From G020344215 sp039586575 (GTDB taxonomy: Bacteria > Gemmatimonadota > Gemmatimonadetes > Palauibacterales > KS3-K002): DNA of 64,000 bases. How positions within the stretch are numbered: the first letter of the stretch is position 1; each line of letters starts with the position of its first letter. A model generated the notes under the pieces. The model had not been told where the DNA came from. It worked only from the letters and a program-made list of their open reading frames with translations, and made no database searches. The position numbers were made by a program, and so were the translations under genes. Where the stretch lies: NCBI GenBank assembly GCA_039586575.1, contig JBDHKD010000009.1:1-64000 (forward strand), given 5' to 3'. This document shows positions 50,583 through 59,965 of this stretch, piece by piece.

Positions 50583-52169
50583 ATGGATAGCGATAGGAAA
50601 CTGGTCAACATCACGATCGATGACACCCAGGTATCCGTACCGGAGGGGACGACCATCCTCGAGGCGGCTGAGCGCGTGGGTGTGGTCATCCCTCGGTACT
50701 GTTACCACCCGGGCCTGAGCGCGCCAGCGCAGTGCCGCATGTGTCTCGTCGAGGTCGAGGGCGCTCCTAAACCCCTGGCCTCGTGTGTGCAGCAGGCCCA
50801 GGACGGTATGGTGGTGAGCACCGAATGCGCCGAGGCGCGGAAGGCACGGCGTGGTGTGATCGAGTTCCTGTTGCTCAACCACCCGCTCGACTGCCCCATC
50901 TGTGATGCGGCCGGGCAGTGCATGCTTCAAGACTACGCACACGAGACGGGCCAGTTGCATCGACGCGCGGTGGAACCGAAGGTCGTCCTGGGCCGCGACC
51001 ATGTCACACCCGAGATCGTTTACTTCGCTGACCGTTGTATCTTGTGCACCCGCTGTGTCCGCTTCATGGACGAGATCGCCCAGGAGCCGGTGCTCCAGGT
51101 AATCCAGCGCGGCCACAAGGGATACATCGACACGATGACCGACGACCTCTTCGAGCACCCGTTCTCGATGAACATCGTGGATGTGTGCCCGGTGGGTGCA
51201 TTGGTCAACGAGGATTTCCTGTTCAAGGCACGCTCCTGGGACCTGGATCAGACGGCAAGTATCTGCCCCGGTTGCTCGCAAGGCTGCAATGTGCTGCTGG
51301 GTACAAAGGAGAACCGGGTCGTGCGGCTGAAGCCGCGGCCGAATCCCGAGGTCAACTCGTACTGGATGTGCGACTACGGACGGAAAGAGGTCGTGCGCTG
51401 GGGCGCCGGTGTGCGCGTCGAGGTACCGATGCTGCGGGAAGGAGATCGCCTCGTCGCGGTGGACTGGTCGCGCGCACTGGACGCAACGGTCGAAGCGATC
51501 AAGGGTGCCGCGGGAAGCGCGAAGGCGATCGTCGGTCCGGGCGCCTCGAACGAGAGCCTCTATGTGGTCCGTAAGCTCATGGATCAGGTGGGGTACGGCG
51601 GCGGCCGCTTCCGCGTGCCCAGCGGACCGGAGCACGTGCTGAAAGGTTTCCCGAAGTTGGCGTTGAGAAAGGACCGGGCGGCGAACGGTCGAGGAGCTGA
51701 AGTTCTGGGGTTCGAGCGCGTTGAGGACATCTACGAAGACCTCCGCGGTCATAAGGGTGTGCTGTTCGTCCTGGACGAGGATCTCGGCGATGCACCGGAC
51801 GGCTTCGGCGCGGGCGCCGAGCTGTTCGTCTACATCGGCAGCGTGATGAGCCCGGCGGCTCGCCAGGCGGACATCGTGCTTCCATCGCCTGCCTGGTCCG
51901 AGCAGGAGGGCAGCTTCACGAATCTCGAAGGCCGCGTGCAGCGGTTCGACCAGGCGCTCAGGCCGCCGGGTCTGGCGCGGCCGATCTGGCTGAGCGGCTC
52001 GGTGGTCTTGGCGCGGCTAGGGGCAGGCGAACCGTTCACTTCGGCGGCCGCTACCTACGCTGCCTTGGCGGAGGAGTACACTGTTTACTCCGGTTTGAGC
52101 TACGAGAGCCTGGGCTTGGGCGGCGCTGCCACCGCCGGGGCGGAGTCGGGCGCCGGTGCTGGGACTTAA
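50583..52169 (+). CDS. nuoG: NADH-quinone oxidoreductase subunit G, short form
   Basis: 528 residues against about 680-910 in most homologs. The N-terminal part is complete: 2Fe-2S site (C-x11-C-x2-C-x13-C, from C-Y-H-P-G), the H-x3-C-x2-C-x5-C site of N5, the 4Fe-4S C-x2-C-x2-C...C-P-V-G site, and the N7 motif C-x2-C-x3-C-x27-C. Only about 250 residues of the molybdopterin-like domain follow. The frame shows no stop or shift at the end, so the shortness looks natural. Confidence 0.92.
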   Translation: MDSDRKLVNITIDDTQVSVPEGTTILEAAERVGVVIPRYCYHPGLSAPAQCRMCLVEVEGAPKPLASCVQQAQDGMVVSTECAEARKARRGVIEFLLLNHPLDCPICDAAGQCMLQDYAHETGQLHRRAVEPKVVLGRDHVTPEIVYFADRCILCTRCVRFMDEIAQEPVLQVIQRGHKGYIDTMTDDLFEHPFSMNIVDVCPVGALVNEDFLFKARSWDLDQTASICPGCSQGCNVLLGTKENRVVRLKPRPNPEVNSYWMCDYGRKEVVRWGAGVRVEVPMLREGDRLVAVDWSRALDATVEAIKGAAGSAKAIVGPGASNESLYVVRKLMDQVGYGGGRFRVPSGPEHVLKGFPKLALRKDRAANGRGAEVLGFERVEDIYEDLRGHKGVLFVLDEDLGDAPDGFGAGAELFVYIGSVMSPAARQADIVLPSPAWSEQEGSFTNLEGRVQRFDQALRPPGLARPIWLSGSVVLARLGAGEPFTSAAATYAALAEEYTVYSGLSYESLGLGGAATAGAESGAGAGT

Positions 52170-52188
52170 CGTGAGCTAGAGCGAGACG

Positions 52189-53418
52189 ATGGAACCACTC
52201 TCGACGACAGCGTTCTTGGCCTTCGCAGCGGCGAAGGTCTTGCTGATCTTCGTCGCCTGGCTGGTGGTGGTGGCCGGTGTCACACTCGCCGAGCGGAAGC
52301 TGGCGGCCTGGATCCAGGACCGCAGCGGCCCGAATCGCGTCGGACCCTGGGGGATCCTGCAGCCGATCGCGGATGGCATCAAGAACTTCGTCAAAGAGGA
52401 GCACACCCCGGGTGGCGCGAGCCGCTGGCTGTTCTTCATCGCTCCGGCGGTCTCGATGTTTCCGGCGTTCGTGGTGTTCGCGGTTATTCCTTTGGCAGCG
52501 CCGCTGCCCACGCCCTGGGGGCTGGTAGAGGTCATCATGGCCGACCTGCCCATCGGCTTTCTGTTCGTGCTGGCCCTGGGATCTCTGGGTGTTTACGGGC
52601 TGGCGCTGGGCGGTTGGGCCTCCAACAGCAAGTACTCGTTTCTGGGCGGAGTGCGCGCCTCGGCCCAAATGATCAGCTACGAGGTGTCGCTGGGCCTCAG
52701 CATCGTGCCGATCTTCATGCTCGCCGGCAACGTGACGTTGCCGGAGATCGTGCGGCAGCAGCAGGATTCCCTCTGGTACTTTCTGCCGCTGATGGTCGGG
52801 TTCCTGTTCTTTAGCATCTCGTATTTCGCCGAGACGAACCGAGCTCCGTTCGATATGCCCGAGGCCGAGTCCGAGCTGGTCTACGGGTTTCATACGGAGT
52901 ACTCCGCCATGAAGATGGCGATGTTCTACTTGGCGGAATATGCCAACATGGTCACGGCTTCGGCGTTGATGGCCACGTTCTTCTTCGGTGGCTGGGACAT
53001 CCCATTCTGGGCTGGAGACAATATCAGTATCACGAGCGAGGGCGCTCTGGTTGGGGGCACGCCTGCCTGGTGGATCACTCTGCTGACCGCCGCTGCCTTC
53101 GCCGCGAAGACAGGATTCTTCATCCTGCTCTTCATTTGGGTACGCTGGACGATACCGCGCTTCCGCTACGATCAGGTGATGTCGCTCGGGTGGAAGGTGT
53201 TGATCCCCATGATCGTCGCCTATATCGCGGTGCTGGGCGCGGCGATGCTGATACTCGAGGCGGCGGGTATCGAGTTCGGTGTTCGGTATGTACTGTCGCT
53301 CGCGGCGCTCAATGTGGTGCTGCTGGCGGCTATCATGTTCTGGTTGGATAGGAGTCGGATCATTCTGGGTAGCGCTTGGCGGCAGGTGCGCCCGCAACAG
53401 GCCCGATCGCGCGGATAG
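52189..53418 (+). CDS. nuoH: NADH-quinone oxidoreductase subunit H
   Basis: 409 residues, eight transmembrane helices. E-R-K-L-A-A-W-I-Q-D-R and G-P-N-R-V-G, then E-T-N-R-A-P-F-D-M-P-E-A-E-S-E-L form the quinone-tunnel motifs. It is the membrane subunit closest to the quinone site. nuoI starts 2 bases after its stop. Confidence 0.96.
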   Translation: MEPLSTTAFLAFAAAKVLLIFVAWLVVVAGVTLAERKLAAWIQDRSGPNRVGPWGILQPIADGIKNFVKEEHTPGGASRWLFFIAPAVSMFPAFVVFAVIPLAAPLPTPWGLVEVIMADLPIGFLFVLALGSLGVYGLALGGWASNSKYSFLGGVRASAQMISYEVSLGLSIVPIFMLAGNVTLPEIVRQQQDSLWYFLPLMVGFLFFSISYFAETNRAPFDMPEAESELVYGFHTEYSAMKMAMFYLAEYANMVTASALMATFFFGGWDIPFWAGDNISITSEGALVGGTPAWWITLLTAAAFAAKTGFFILLFIWVRWTIPRFRYDQVMSLGWKVLIPMIVAYIAVLGAAMLILEAAGIEFGVRYVLSLAALNVVLLAAIMFWLDRSRIILGSAWRQVRPQQARSRG

Positions 53419-53420
53419 AC

Positions 53421-53918
53421 ATGGCGATAGGCGTAAAGACAGTCGAGCGGCCGGAGGCCGGAGCATCGTACCTCAGGGCGACGCTCAAAGGAATGGTGCT
53501 GACGTTCAGGCACCTCGTCAGGCCAGTCACGGTCACGCAGCAGTACCCGGAGGAAAAGTACGAGCTGGCGCCCCGGATGCGTGGCACACACCGCATGGCT
53601 GTGCACGAGGACGGACGTGCTAAGTGCGTGGCCTGTGGGCTCTGCCCGACGGACTGTCCGGCGAACTGCATCAACTTGATACCGGCGGAGGATGAGAACG
53701 GCGAGCGGTACGCGGCGGTCTACGAGATCGACGAGTTCCGTTGCATCTTCTGCGGCTACTGCCAGGAGGTGTGCCCGGTCGAGGCGATTCACCTGGGAGT
53801 GCACTACGAGGCCGCCGAGTACAGCCGTGAGAGATTCGTCTACGACCTGGAGCGGCTTTGCGCGCAAGACCATCCGTTCACTCAGCTCTGGGACCCCGAG
53901 GATCCCGCATCGGAATGA
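53421..53918 (+). CDS. nuoI: NADH-quinone oxidoreductase subunit I
   Basis: 165 residues from the ATG at 53421. Two 4Fe-4S motifs, C-V-A-C-G-L-C-P-T-D-C-P and C-I-F-C-G-Y-C-Q-E-V-C-P, are clusters N6a and N6b. An earlier in-frame GTG would overlap nuoH by 43 bases and is rejected. nuoJ follows after 39 bases. Confidence 0.95.
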   Translation: MAIGVKTVERPEAGASYLRATLKGMVLTFRHLVRPVTVTQQYPEEKYELAPRMRGTHRMAVHEDGRAKCVACGLCPTDCPANCINLIPAEDENGERYAAVYEIDEFRCIFCGYCQEVCPVEAIHLGVHYEAAEYSRERFVYDLERLCAQDHPFTQLWDPEDPASE

Positions 53919-53957
53919 GCAGGGGCGGCCACTGGGGCGCGAAACGACAGGCCCATA

Positions 53958-54470
53958 ATGGATATTAGCCAACTGGTCTTCTACCTGTTCGCGGGACTCG
54001 CCGTGGCGAGTAGCGTGCTCATGGTCACGCGCAGGAACCCGGTCTACAGCGCCATGTTCCTGGTGCTGACCCTTTTCGCGGTGGCCGCGATCTTCGTGCT
54101 TCTGGATGCCCACTTCCTGGCCGCGCTCCAGATAGTGGTTTACGCCGGAGCGATCCTGGTCTTGTTCTTGTTCGTCATCATGCTGCTGAACCTCGGCCAT
54201 GAATTCGATCCCGATGTGCGGGGCAAGTTCTGGTGGGTGGTCGGGTTCGGGCTCGGGTTGGTCCTCTTCGCCGAACTGTTCGTTACGGCTCGTAGCGTGC
54301 CCGAGGAGCCCGGCCCCGACTTGCTGGCGCCGTTGCTACAAGCACAGGGCGCGGTAGCCGTGGTGGCTGAGCCACTGTTCGAGAATTACGTGGTGGCGGT
54401 GGAGGTAACGGGTGTATTGCTGCTCGTTGCGATGGTTGGAGCGGTCGTCATCGCCAAGCGGAAAGTCTGA
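53958..54470 (+). CDS. nuoJ: NADH-quinone oxidoreductase subunit J
   Basis: 170 residues with five predicted transmembrane helices. The N-P-V-Y-S-A motif and the V-Y-A-G-A-I-L-V-L-F-L-F helix with its pi-bulge are typical. The C-terminus V-A-M-V-G-A-V-V-I-A-K-R-K is conserved. Three bases separate it from nuoK. Confidence 0.94.
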   Translation: MDISQLVFYLFAGLAVASSVLMVTRRNPVYSAMFLVLTLFAVAAIFVLLDAHFLAALQIVVYAGAILVLFLFVIMLLNLGHEFDPDVRGKFWWVVGFGLGLVLFAELFVTARSVPEEPGPDLLAPLLQAQGAVAVVAEPLFENYVVAVEVTGVLLLVAMVGAVVIAKRKV

Positions 54471-54473
54471 CAT

Positions 54474-54767
54474 ATGCTGTTCGAGTCATTGGCGTTGAGC
54501 GCTTTATTGTTCGCGGTGGGAACTGTCGGTGTCCTGGTGCGCCGCAACGCGATCGTGATGTTCATGTGCATTGAGCTGATGCTGAACGCCGTGAACCTCG
54601 CGTTCGTAGCGACCTCACGGTACGCCGGGATCGAAGGCCAGCTCTTTGTGATTTTCGTTATGACGGTGGCGGCTGCTGAGGCTGCAGTGGGTCTGGCAAT
54701 CATCATCTCCATCTTCCGCCACTACGGATCCGTTGACGTTAGGAACTTCAGGTTGCTGAGATGGTAG
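54474..54767 (+). CDS. nuoK: NADH-quinone oxidoreductase subunit K
   Basis: 97 residues, three helices. M-C-I-E-L-M-L-N-A-V-N-L carries one conserved Glu, and the next helix A-A-A-E-A-A-V-G-L-A-I the other; both act in proton translocation. It overlaps nuoL by 7 bases. Confidence 0.94.
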   Translation: MLFESLALSALLFAVGTVGVLVRRNAIVMFMCIELMLNAVNLAFVATSRYAGIEGQLFVIFVMTVAAAEAAVGLAIIISIFRHYGSVDVRNFRLLRW

Positions 54768-56824
54768 GGACGCCTCTCTTCGAACTGGTACTCCCGCTCG
54801 TCCAAGAGGCGGTGGGGGCACACGAAAGGCACTTCGTCCCGTTCCTACCCTCCTGGATGATTCTGTTGCCGTTCCTGGGATTCGTGATCAACGGAGCGGT
54901 GGCCTACGTCGCGCCCGAGCGCCGCAAGCTCGTGACGATCGTGGGACCGGGAGTGCTGGGGCTGGCGTTCGTGCTCGCCGCGGTGAACGTGGCGCTGATC
55001 GCCGTGGTACAGGATGCGGAGCCGGTGGTTCGGTCCTACTGGACGTGGATCGAAGTCGGTCGGCTCAGAGTCGATGCGGCCCTGCAGCTCGACCAGCTGT
55101 CTCTCATCATGGCATTGGTCGTCACCTGCGTCAGCTTCATCATCCACATCTACAGTATCGGTTACATGGGCGAAGACCCGGGCTATGCCCGCTACTTCGC
55201 CTATCTCAACCTGTTCGTCTTCTTCATGCTGCTATTGGTGCTCGGCGCGAGCTTCCCACTGATGTTCATCGGATGGGAAGGCGTTGGGCTGTGTTCCTAT
55301 CTGCTCATCGGGTTCTGGTACACGGAACCGGCCAAAGCCGACGCCGGTCAGAAGGCTTTCATCGTCAACCGGATCGGCGATTTCGGCTTCCTGTTGGCCA
55401 TGTTCGCCATGTTCGCGTATCTGGGAACGCTCGACTACGAGGGCGTTTTCGCACTGGCACCCCAGGCTTTCGAATATGGCGGAGCGGCCATCACGCTCAT
55501 CACGCTTTTCCTCTTCCTGGGCTGTACGGGCAAGTCGGCCCAGATCCCGCTATTCGTCTGGCTGCCGGATGCCATGCATGGCCCGACGCCGGTCTCGGCG
55601 CTGATCCACGCCGCGACCATGGTCACGGCCGGTGTCTACTTGGTGGCACGGGCCAGCGTGCTGTTCGCGCTGGCACCGCTCAGCATGAACGTCGTGGCGG
55701 TTGTGGGCGGAGTCACCGCGCTCTTCGCGGGGACGATCGCGGTGCAGCAGTTCGATATCAAGCGCGTGGTCGCCTACAGCACGATATCACAACTGGGGTA
55801 CATGTTCCTCGCAGTCGGCGTCGGGGCCTACACGGCGGGGATCTTCCACCTCGGGACCCATGCCTTCTTCAAGGCGCTCCTGTTCATGGCATCGGGCGCG
55901 GTGATTCATGCGATGCATCACGCGCTCGAGCACGCCGGTGAGCCGGCCGGCGAGGATGTGACGCAGGACATGCGCAACATGGGTGCGTTGAAGGCCCACA
56001 TGCCGAAGACTTTCAGGACGGCCTGGGTCGGTGCGCTCGCCTTGGCGGGAGTGTTCCCATTCGCAGGCTTCTTCTCGAAGGACGAGATCATCTGGTCGGT
56101 CGGTGCACGCGGGCAGACGCTGCTGTGGGTCATCGGTATCGTCACAGCGCTGCTGACCGCGGGCTATATCACTCGCTGGCTGGTGATGATCTTCCACGGC
56201 GCGAACCGCACCGGCGAGAAGGCGAGGAAGTTCCTGCACGAAGCGGCACCGGTGATGGTTGGGGCGCTGGTGGTCCTCGCTGTCGGCTCAGTGGTCACCG
56301 GCTGGGTGAATGTGCCCGAGGCGCTGCCGTTACTGCCCGAGTTCACCTGGCTCCATCACTTCCTCCATCCGAGCTTCGCGGCCGCTGAGCACATCCTTGT
56401 CGAACACCTCGGTGAGGCGGCCCACGTCGCACCGCTCGGCGGTGGGGAGGGCGTGTGGGCCCTGGCCTCCACTGCGGCTGCCATAGTGGTGATCCTCATC
56501 GTCTTCCAGGCGCTGAAGGGGAAGAAGTACTTGCCCGCACGTGAGGCGAAAGAGCCGACCGGCGTCTGGGGCCTGCTCTATCACAAGTACTACGTGGACG
56601 AGCTGTACGACATGGTGATCGTGCGGCCGTTCAAGGGGCTCTGTTATTTCTCGTGGCGGGTGATCGATCAAGGACTGATCGATGGCGCCATGGTCAATGG
56701 CGTGGCGTATGCCACTCGGTTTGGCGGCTGGGTGATCAGTCGGTTCCAGACGGGGTACATCGGAACCTACGTACTGATCATCGTCGTCGGCGTGCTCATC
56801 ATCCTTGGGGCCGTGGCGCTATAG
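54761..56824 (+). CDS. nuoL: NADH-quinone oxidoreductase subunit L
   Basis: 687 residues. The antiporter-like core has W-E-G-V-G-L-C-S-Y-L-L-I, G-K-S-A-Q-x-P-L-x-x-W-L-P-D-A-M and H-A-A-T-M-V-T-A-G-V-Y. The C-terminal lateral helix region is present (after about 520). One of the three proton-pumping subunits. nuoM starts 12 bases after its stop. Confidence 0.95.
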   Translation: MVGTPLFELVLPLVQEAVGAHERHFVPFLPSWMILLPFLGFVINGAVAYVAPERRKLVTIVGPGVLGLAFVLAAVNVALIAVVQDAEPVVRSYWTWIEVGRLRVDAALQLDQLSLIMALVVTCVSFIIHIYSIGYMGEDPGYARYFAYLNLFVFFMLLLVLGASFPLMFIGWEGVGLCSYLLIGFWYTEPAKADAGQKAFIVNRIGDFGFLLAMFAMFAYLGTLDYEGVFALAPQAFEYGGAAITLITLFLFLGCTGKSAQIPLFVWLPDAMHGPTPVSALIHAATMVTAGVYLVARASVLFALAPLSMNVVAVVGGVTALFAGTIAVQQFDIKRVVAYSTISQLGYMFLAVGVGAYTAGIFHLGTHAFFKALLFMASGAVIHAMHHALEHAGEPAGEDVTQDMRNMGALKAHMPKTFRTAWVGALALAGVFPFAGFFSKDEIIWSVGARGQTLLWVIGIVTALLTAGYITRWLVMIFHGANRTGEKARKFLHEAAPVMVGALVVLAVGSVVTGWVNVPEALPLLPEFTWLHHFLHPSFAAAEHILVEHLGEAAHVAPLGGGEGVWALASTAAAIVVILIVFQALKGKKYLPAREAKEPTGVWGLLYHKYYVDELYDMVIVRPFKGLCYFSWRVIDQGLIDGAMVNGVAYATRFGGWVISRFQTGYIGTYVLIIVVGVLIILGAVAL

Positions 56825-56836
56825 GAACCGGTTCAG

Positions 56837-58408
56837 ATGTCGAGCTTCTACAGCAGTCACTGGGTCATTAGCTTCCTGGTCTTCTTTCCAGCGGTCGCCG
56901 GGATAGCCTGTCTCTTCATTCCGAAAAGGCGATTGCGCAGCTGGGCGTTGCTTGCCGGGATGATCGAGTTCCTGGTATCGCTGCCGCTGTTTTGGACTTT
57001 TGAGATCGGCCATGTCGAGTGGCAGAACTACGTCTCGATTCCGTGGATCCCCGACTGGGGTATCGCATACGCGCTCGGGGTCGACGGCATATCTATTCTG
57101 TTGATTCTGCTGACAACGTTCCTTCTGCCGATCTCCGTGCTGGTCTCCTGGGAGCAGATCACCGAGAAGGAACGGGCATATTACTCCATGCTCCTCCTGT
57201 TGGTCACGGGCATCCTCGGAGTCTTCGTGGCGCTCGACCTATTCCTGTTCTACGTCTTCTGGGAAGTCACGCTCATCCCGATGTACTTCTTGATCGGTGT
57301 TTGGGGACATGAGCGTCGGATCTACGCGGCAGTCAAGTTCTTCCTCTTCACGGCGTTCGGCTCATTGCTGATGCTGGTCGCGATCATCGTGCTCTTCCGG
57401 CTGCACGCCGATCAGTTCGGTGTGGCTAGCCTCGCGTACGAGGACATGTTGAGAGTCGCGGTGCCGGCGTCATTGCAGTACTGGATGTTCCTGGCCTTCG
57501 CCCTCGCCTTCGCGATCAAGGTCCCGATGTTCCCGTTCCACACGTGGTTGCCGGATGCTCACGTGGAGGCGCCGACGGCGGGCTCGGTGATCCTGGCGGC
57601 TGTGCTGCTGAAGATGGGGGTATATGGGTTCCTGCGCTTCGCGATTCCGTTGTTCCCAACCGTGGCTCTGGATCGCACGGTACTGATGGTCGTGATGGCG
57701 CTGGCCCTGCTGGGGATCGTCTACACGGCGTGGGTGGCGGCCGTGCAGCCCAACATAAAGAAGCTGATCGCCTACACATCCGTGGCGCACCTTGGGTTCA
57801 TCATGGTGGGCACGTTCGCGCTGACCAGCCAGTCGGTGACGGGCGGCATCATTCAGATGATCAACCATGGGTTCTCCACGGGGGCGTTGTTCATTCTTGC
57901 CGGATTCCTCTATCAGCGGCGTCACAGCTACAAGATCTCGGACTACGGTGGACTGGCCAAGGTCATTCCCGTGTATTGTGGGGCTTTGGTGGTGGTCGGC
58001 CTTTCGTCAATCGGGCTGCCTGGCCTGAACGGATTCGTTGGCGAGTTTCTGATCTTGGTGGGCTCGTTCGGCAAGCATCCCTGGGTGACGCTCTTGGCGA
58101 CCACCGGGGTCATCTTCGCCGCGTACTACATGCTGCCGATGATCCGGCGCGTGGTCTGGAACGAGGTCACCATTGAAGAGAACCGAAAGTTGCTCGACCT
58201 CTCTCGTCTGGAATTGGCGATCATCGTGCCGCTGCTTTTCATGATCGTGCTGATGGGCGTCTATCCGAAACCGTTCATCGATCGGGTGGCTGCCTCTGCC
58301 GAGGCGCTGAGTGAGCGTATAGTGACCGTCGCCGAGCGCGTGGCGGACAGCACGGACCAGGATGTGGCCATCGCCGGTTTCTCGAGTAGCCAGCCAGGAG
58401 CTCAGTGA
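56837..58408 (+). CDS. nuoM: NADH-quinone oxidoreductase subunit M
   Basis: 523 residues. The core F-W-E-V-T-L-I-P-M-Y, H-T-W-L-P-D-A-H-V-E-A-P-T-A-G-S-V and K-M-G-V-Y-G motifs are diagnostic. Its stop overlaps the nuoN GTG. A C-terminal acidic stretch after about 490 is extra. Confidence 0.95.
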   Translation: MSSFYSSHWVISFLVFFPAVAGIACLFIPKRRLRSWALLAGMIEFLVSLPLFWTFEIGHVEWQNYVSIPWIPDWGIAYALGVDGISILLILLTTFLLPISVLVSWEQITEKERAYYSMLLLLVTGILGVFVALDLFLFYVFWEVTLIPMYFLIGVWGHERRIYAAVKFFLFTAFGSLLMLVAIIVLFRLHADQFGVASLAYEDMLRVAVPASLQYWMFLAFALAFAIKVPMFPFHTWLPDAHVEAPTAGSVILAAVLLKMGVYGFLRFAIPLFPTVALDRTVLMVVMALALLGIVYTAWVAAVQPNIKKLIAYTSVAHLGFIMVGTFALTSQSVTGGIIQMINHGFSTGALFILAGFLYQRRHSYKISDYGGLAKVIPVYCGALVVVGLSSIGLPGLNGFVGEFLILVGSFGKHPWVTLLATTGVIFAAYYMLPMIRRVVWNEVTIEENRKLLDLSRLELAIIVPLLFMIVLMGVYPKPFIDRVAASAEALSERIVTVAERVADSTDQDVAIAGFSSSQPGAQ

Positions 58409-59910
58409 GTGCGGCCATGCAGATAGATTTTACCAATCAGCTCGACTACCTGTGGGCGCTGTTGCCGGAGACGGTGCTGGCGGCGGGCGCAGTCCTGCTC
58501 TTGGTCTACGACGGATTCAGGAGCCGGGGCTCTGGTGACTCACGGTCCGTCGGCTGGGGGAGCCTCATCGTCATCGTGCTGGCCGCCGTCGCGAACCTGT
58601 GGCTGATGGGTGTCGACGGCACTGGTCAGGGCGGCATGGTGGCGCTCGATGACTACCGCATCTTCACCAACTTCCTGTTTCTTGGCGCGGCGGCGCTGAT
58701 CGTTTCGATCTCGTTCGAGTATGCCGTCCGGGAAGGCATGACGCAGGGCGAGTTCTACGCTCTGCTCCTGTTCGCTCTGGTCGGGATGATGCTGCTGGCC
58801 GGCAGCCGCGACTTGATTCTCATCTTCCTGGGCTTCGAGTTGATGTCGATCGCGGTGTACGTGCTGGTCGGGTTCAAGCGCAGAGACCCGCGCTCGGCGG
58901 AGGCAGCGCTGAAGTACTTCCTGCTGGGCGCGTTTTCCAGCGCCTTCCTGCTGTACGGCATGGCGATGCTCTACGGAGCGAGCGGTACGACCAATCTCGG
59001 TTTGATACGGACGGCGCTGGGGGCCGAGGGTTTGGGCGTAGTGGCCATCGCAGGCATCGCCCTGCTGGCGATCGGTTTCGGTTTCAAGGTCTCGGCGGTG
59101 CCTTTCCATGTGTGGACTCCGGACGCGTACGAGGGCGCCCCGACTCCGGTGACGGCGTTTCTGGCGGCGGCGATCAAGGCGTCGGCGTTTGCGGCGTTCA
59201 TCAGGATCTTCGTAGTCGAACTGGGCGATTTTCATGTGTATTGGGAGCGCATCATCTGGGCACTGGCTGTGCTGACGATGATCGTTCCCAACGTGATCGC
59301 TCTCGTACAGGACAACATCAAGCGACTGCTCGCCTATTCCTCGATCGCCCATGCCGGATACCTGTTGGTGGCGCTGATCGCGGCCAACGAATCGGGCATG
59401 GCCTCGTTCTTGTTCTACCTGGTCGCCTACACGGCGATGATCGTCGGGGCCTTCGCGATCGTGCTGGTACTGGCGGGCCAGGGCGACCAGCGCCAGCGCT
59501 TGTCCGACTACGCTGGGTTGGGGTGGTCGCATCCGTGGGCGGCTGCAGTGCTTTCTGTCTTCCTGGTGTCGCTGGCAGGCCTGCCGCCGACCGGCGGGTT
59601 CGTTGGGAAGTTCTACATCCTCAGGGCCGCCGTCGAGGCGGGCTACGTGGACCTGGCGATCATCTTGGTGGTCACGACGCTGGTCTCGTACTGGTACTAC
59701 CTGCGCGTCATCGTGGCCATGTACATGAAGGCCCCGGCGGCCGAGGTGGGGCGGGTCGTCTGGGGCAACACGCTACGGGCGGCGCTGGTGGTCTGCGCCG
59801 TGATCACGATGTACCTGGGGATCCTACCCTCGTGGCCTCTGCTCAAGGCGCAACAGAGCGTGGAGGGGATGGCGCCGACTGTCGAGCAGGTGGCCGACGC
59901 GCGACCATAG
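58405..59910 (+). CDS. nuoN: NADH-quinone oxidoreductase subunit N
   Basis: 501 residues, 14 predicted helices. F-L-G-F-E-L-M-S-I-A-V-Y carries the key Glu, F-H-V-W-T-P-D-A-Y-E-G-A-P-T and A-Y-S-S-I-A-H-A-G-Y follow. Either GTG 58405 (overlapping nuoM) or ATG 58417 may be used. It ends the operon; no terminator is visible before the next gene 55 bases on. Confidence 0.94.
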   Translation: MSAAMQIDFTNQLDYLWALLPETVLAAGAVLLLVYDGFRSRGSGDSRSVGWGSLIVIVLAAVANLWLMGVDGTGQGGMVALDDYRIFTNFLFLGAAALIVSISFEYAVREGMTQGEFYALLLFALVGMMLLAGSRDLILIFLGFELMSIAVYVLVGFKRRDPRSAEAALKYFLLGAFSSAFLLYGMAMLYGASGTTNLGLIRTALGAEGLGVVAIAGIALLAIGFGFKVSAVPFHVWTPDAYEGAPTPVTAFLAAAIKASAFAAFIRIFVVELGDFHVYWERIIWALAVLTMIVPNVIALVQDNIKRLLAYSSIAHAGYLLVALIAANESGMASFLFYLVAYTAMIVGAFAIVLVLAGQGDQRQRLSDYAGLGWSHPWAAAVLSVFLVSLAGLPPTGGFVGKFYILRAAVEAGYVDLAIILVVTTLVSYWYYLRVIVAMYMKAPAAEVGRVVWGNTLRAALVVCAVITMYLGILPSWPLLKAQQSVEGMAPTVEQVADARP

Positions 59911-59965
59911 TCCCTATTCTCAAGCGACAAGCCGTGAGGAGACACAGCCCCGCTGGAGGTGAAAG

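Noticed and set aside
50256..51752. A 498-codon open frame opposite nuoF/nuoG
   Set aside because: Spans two coding genes and the gap between them in antisense; no family features.
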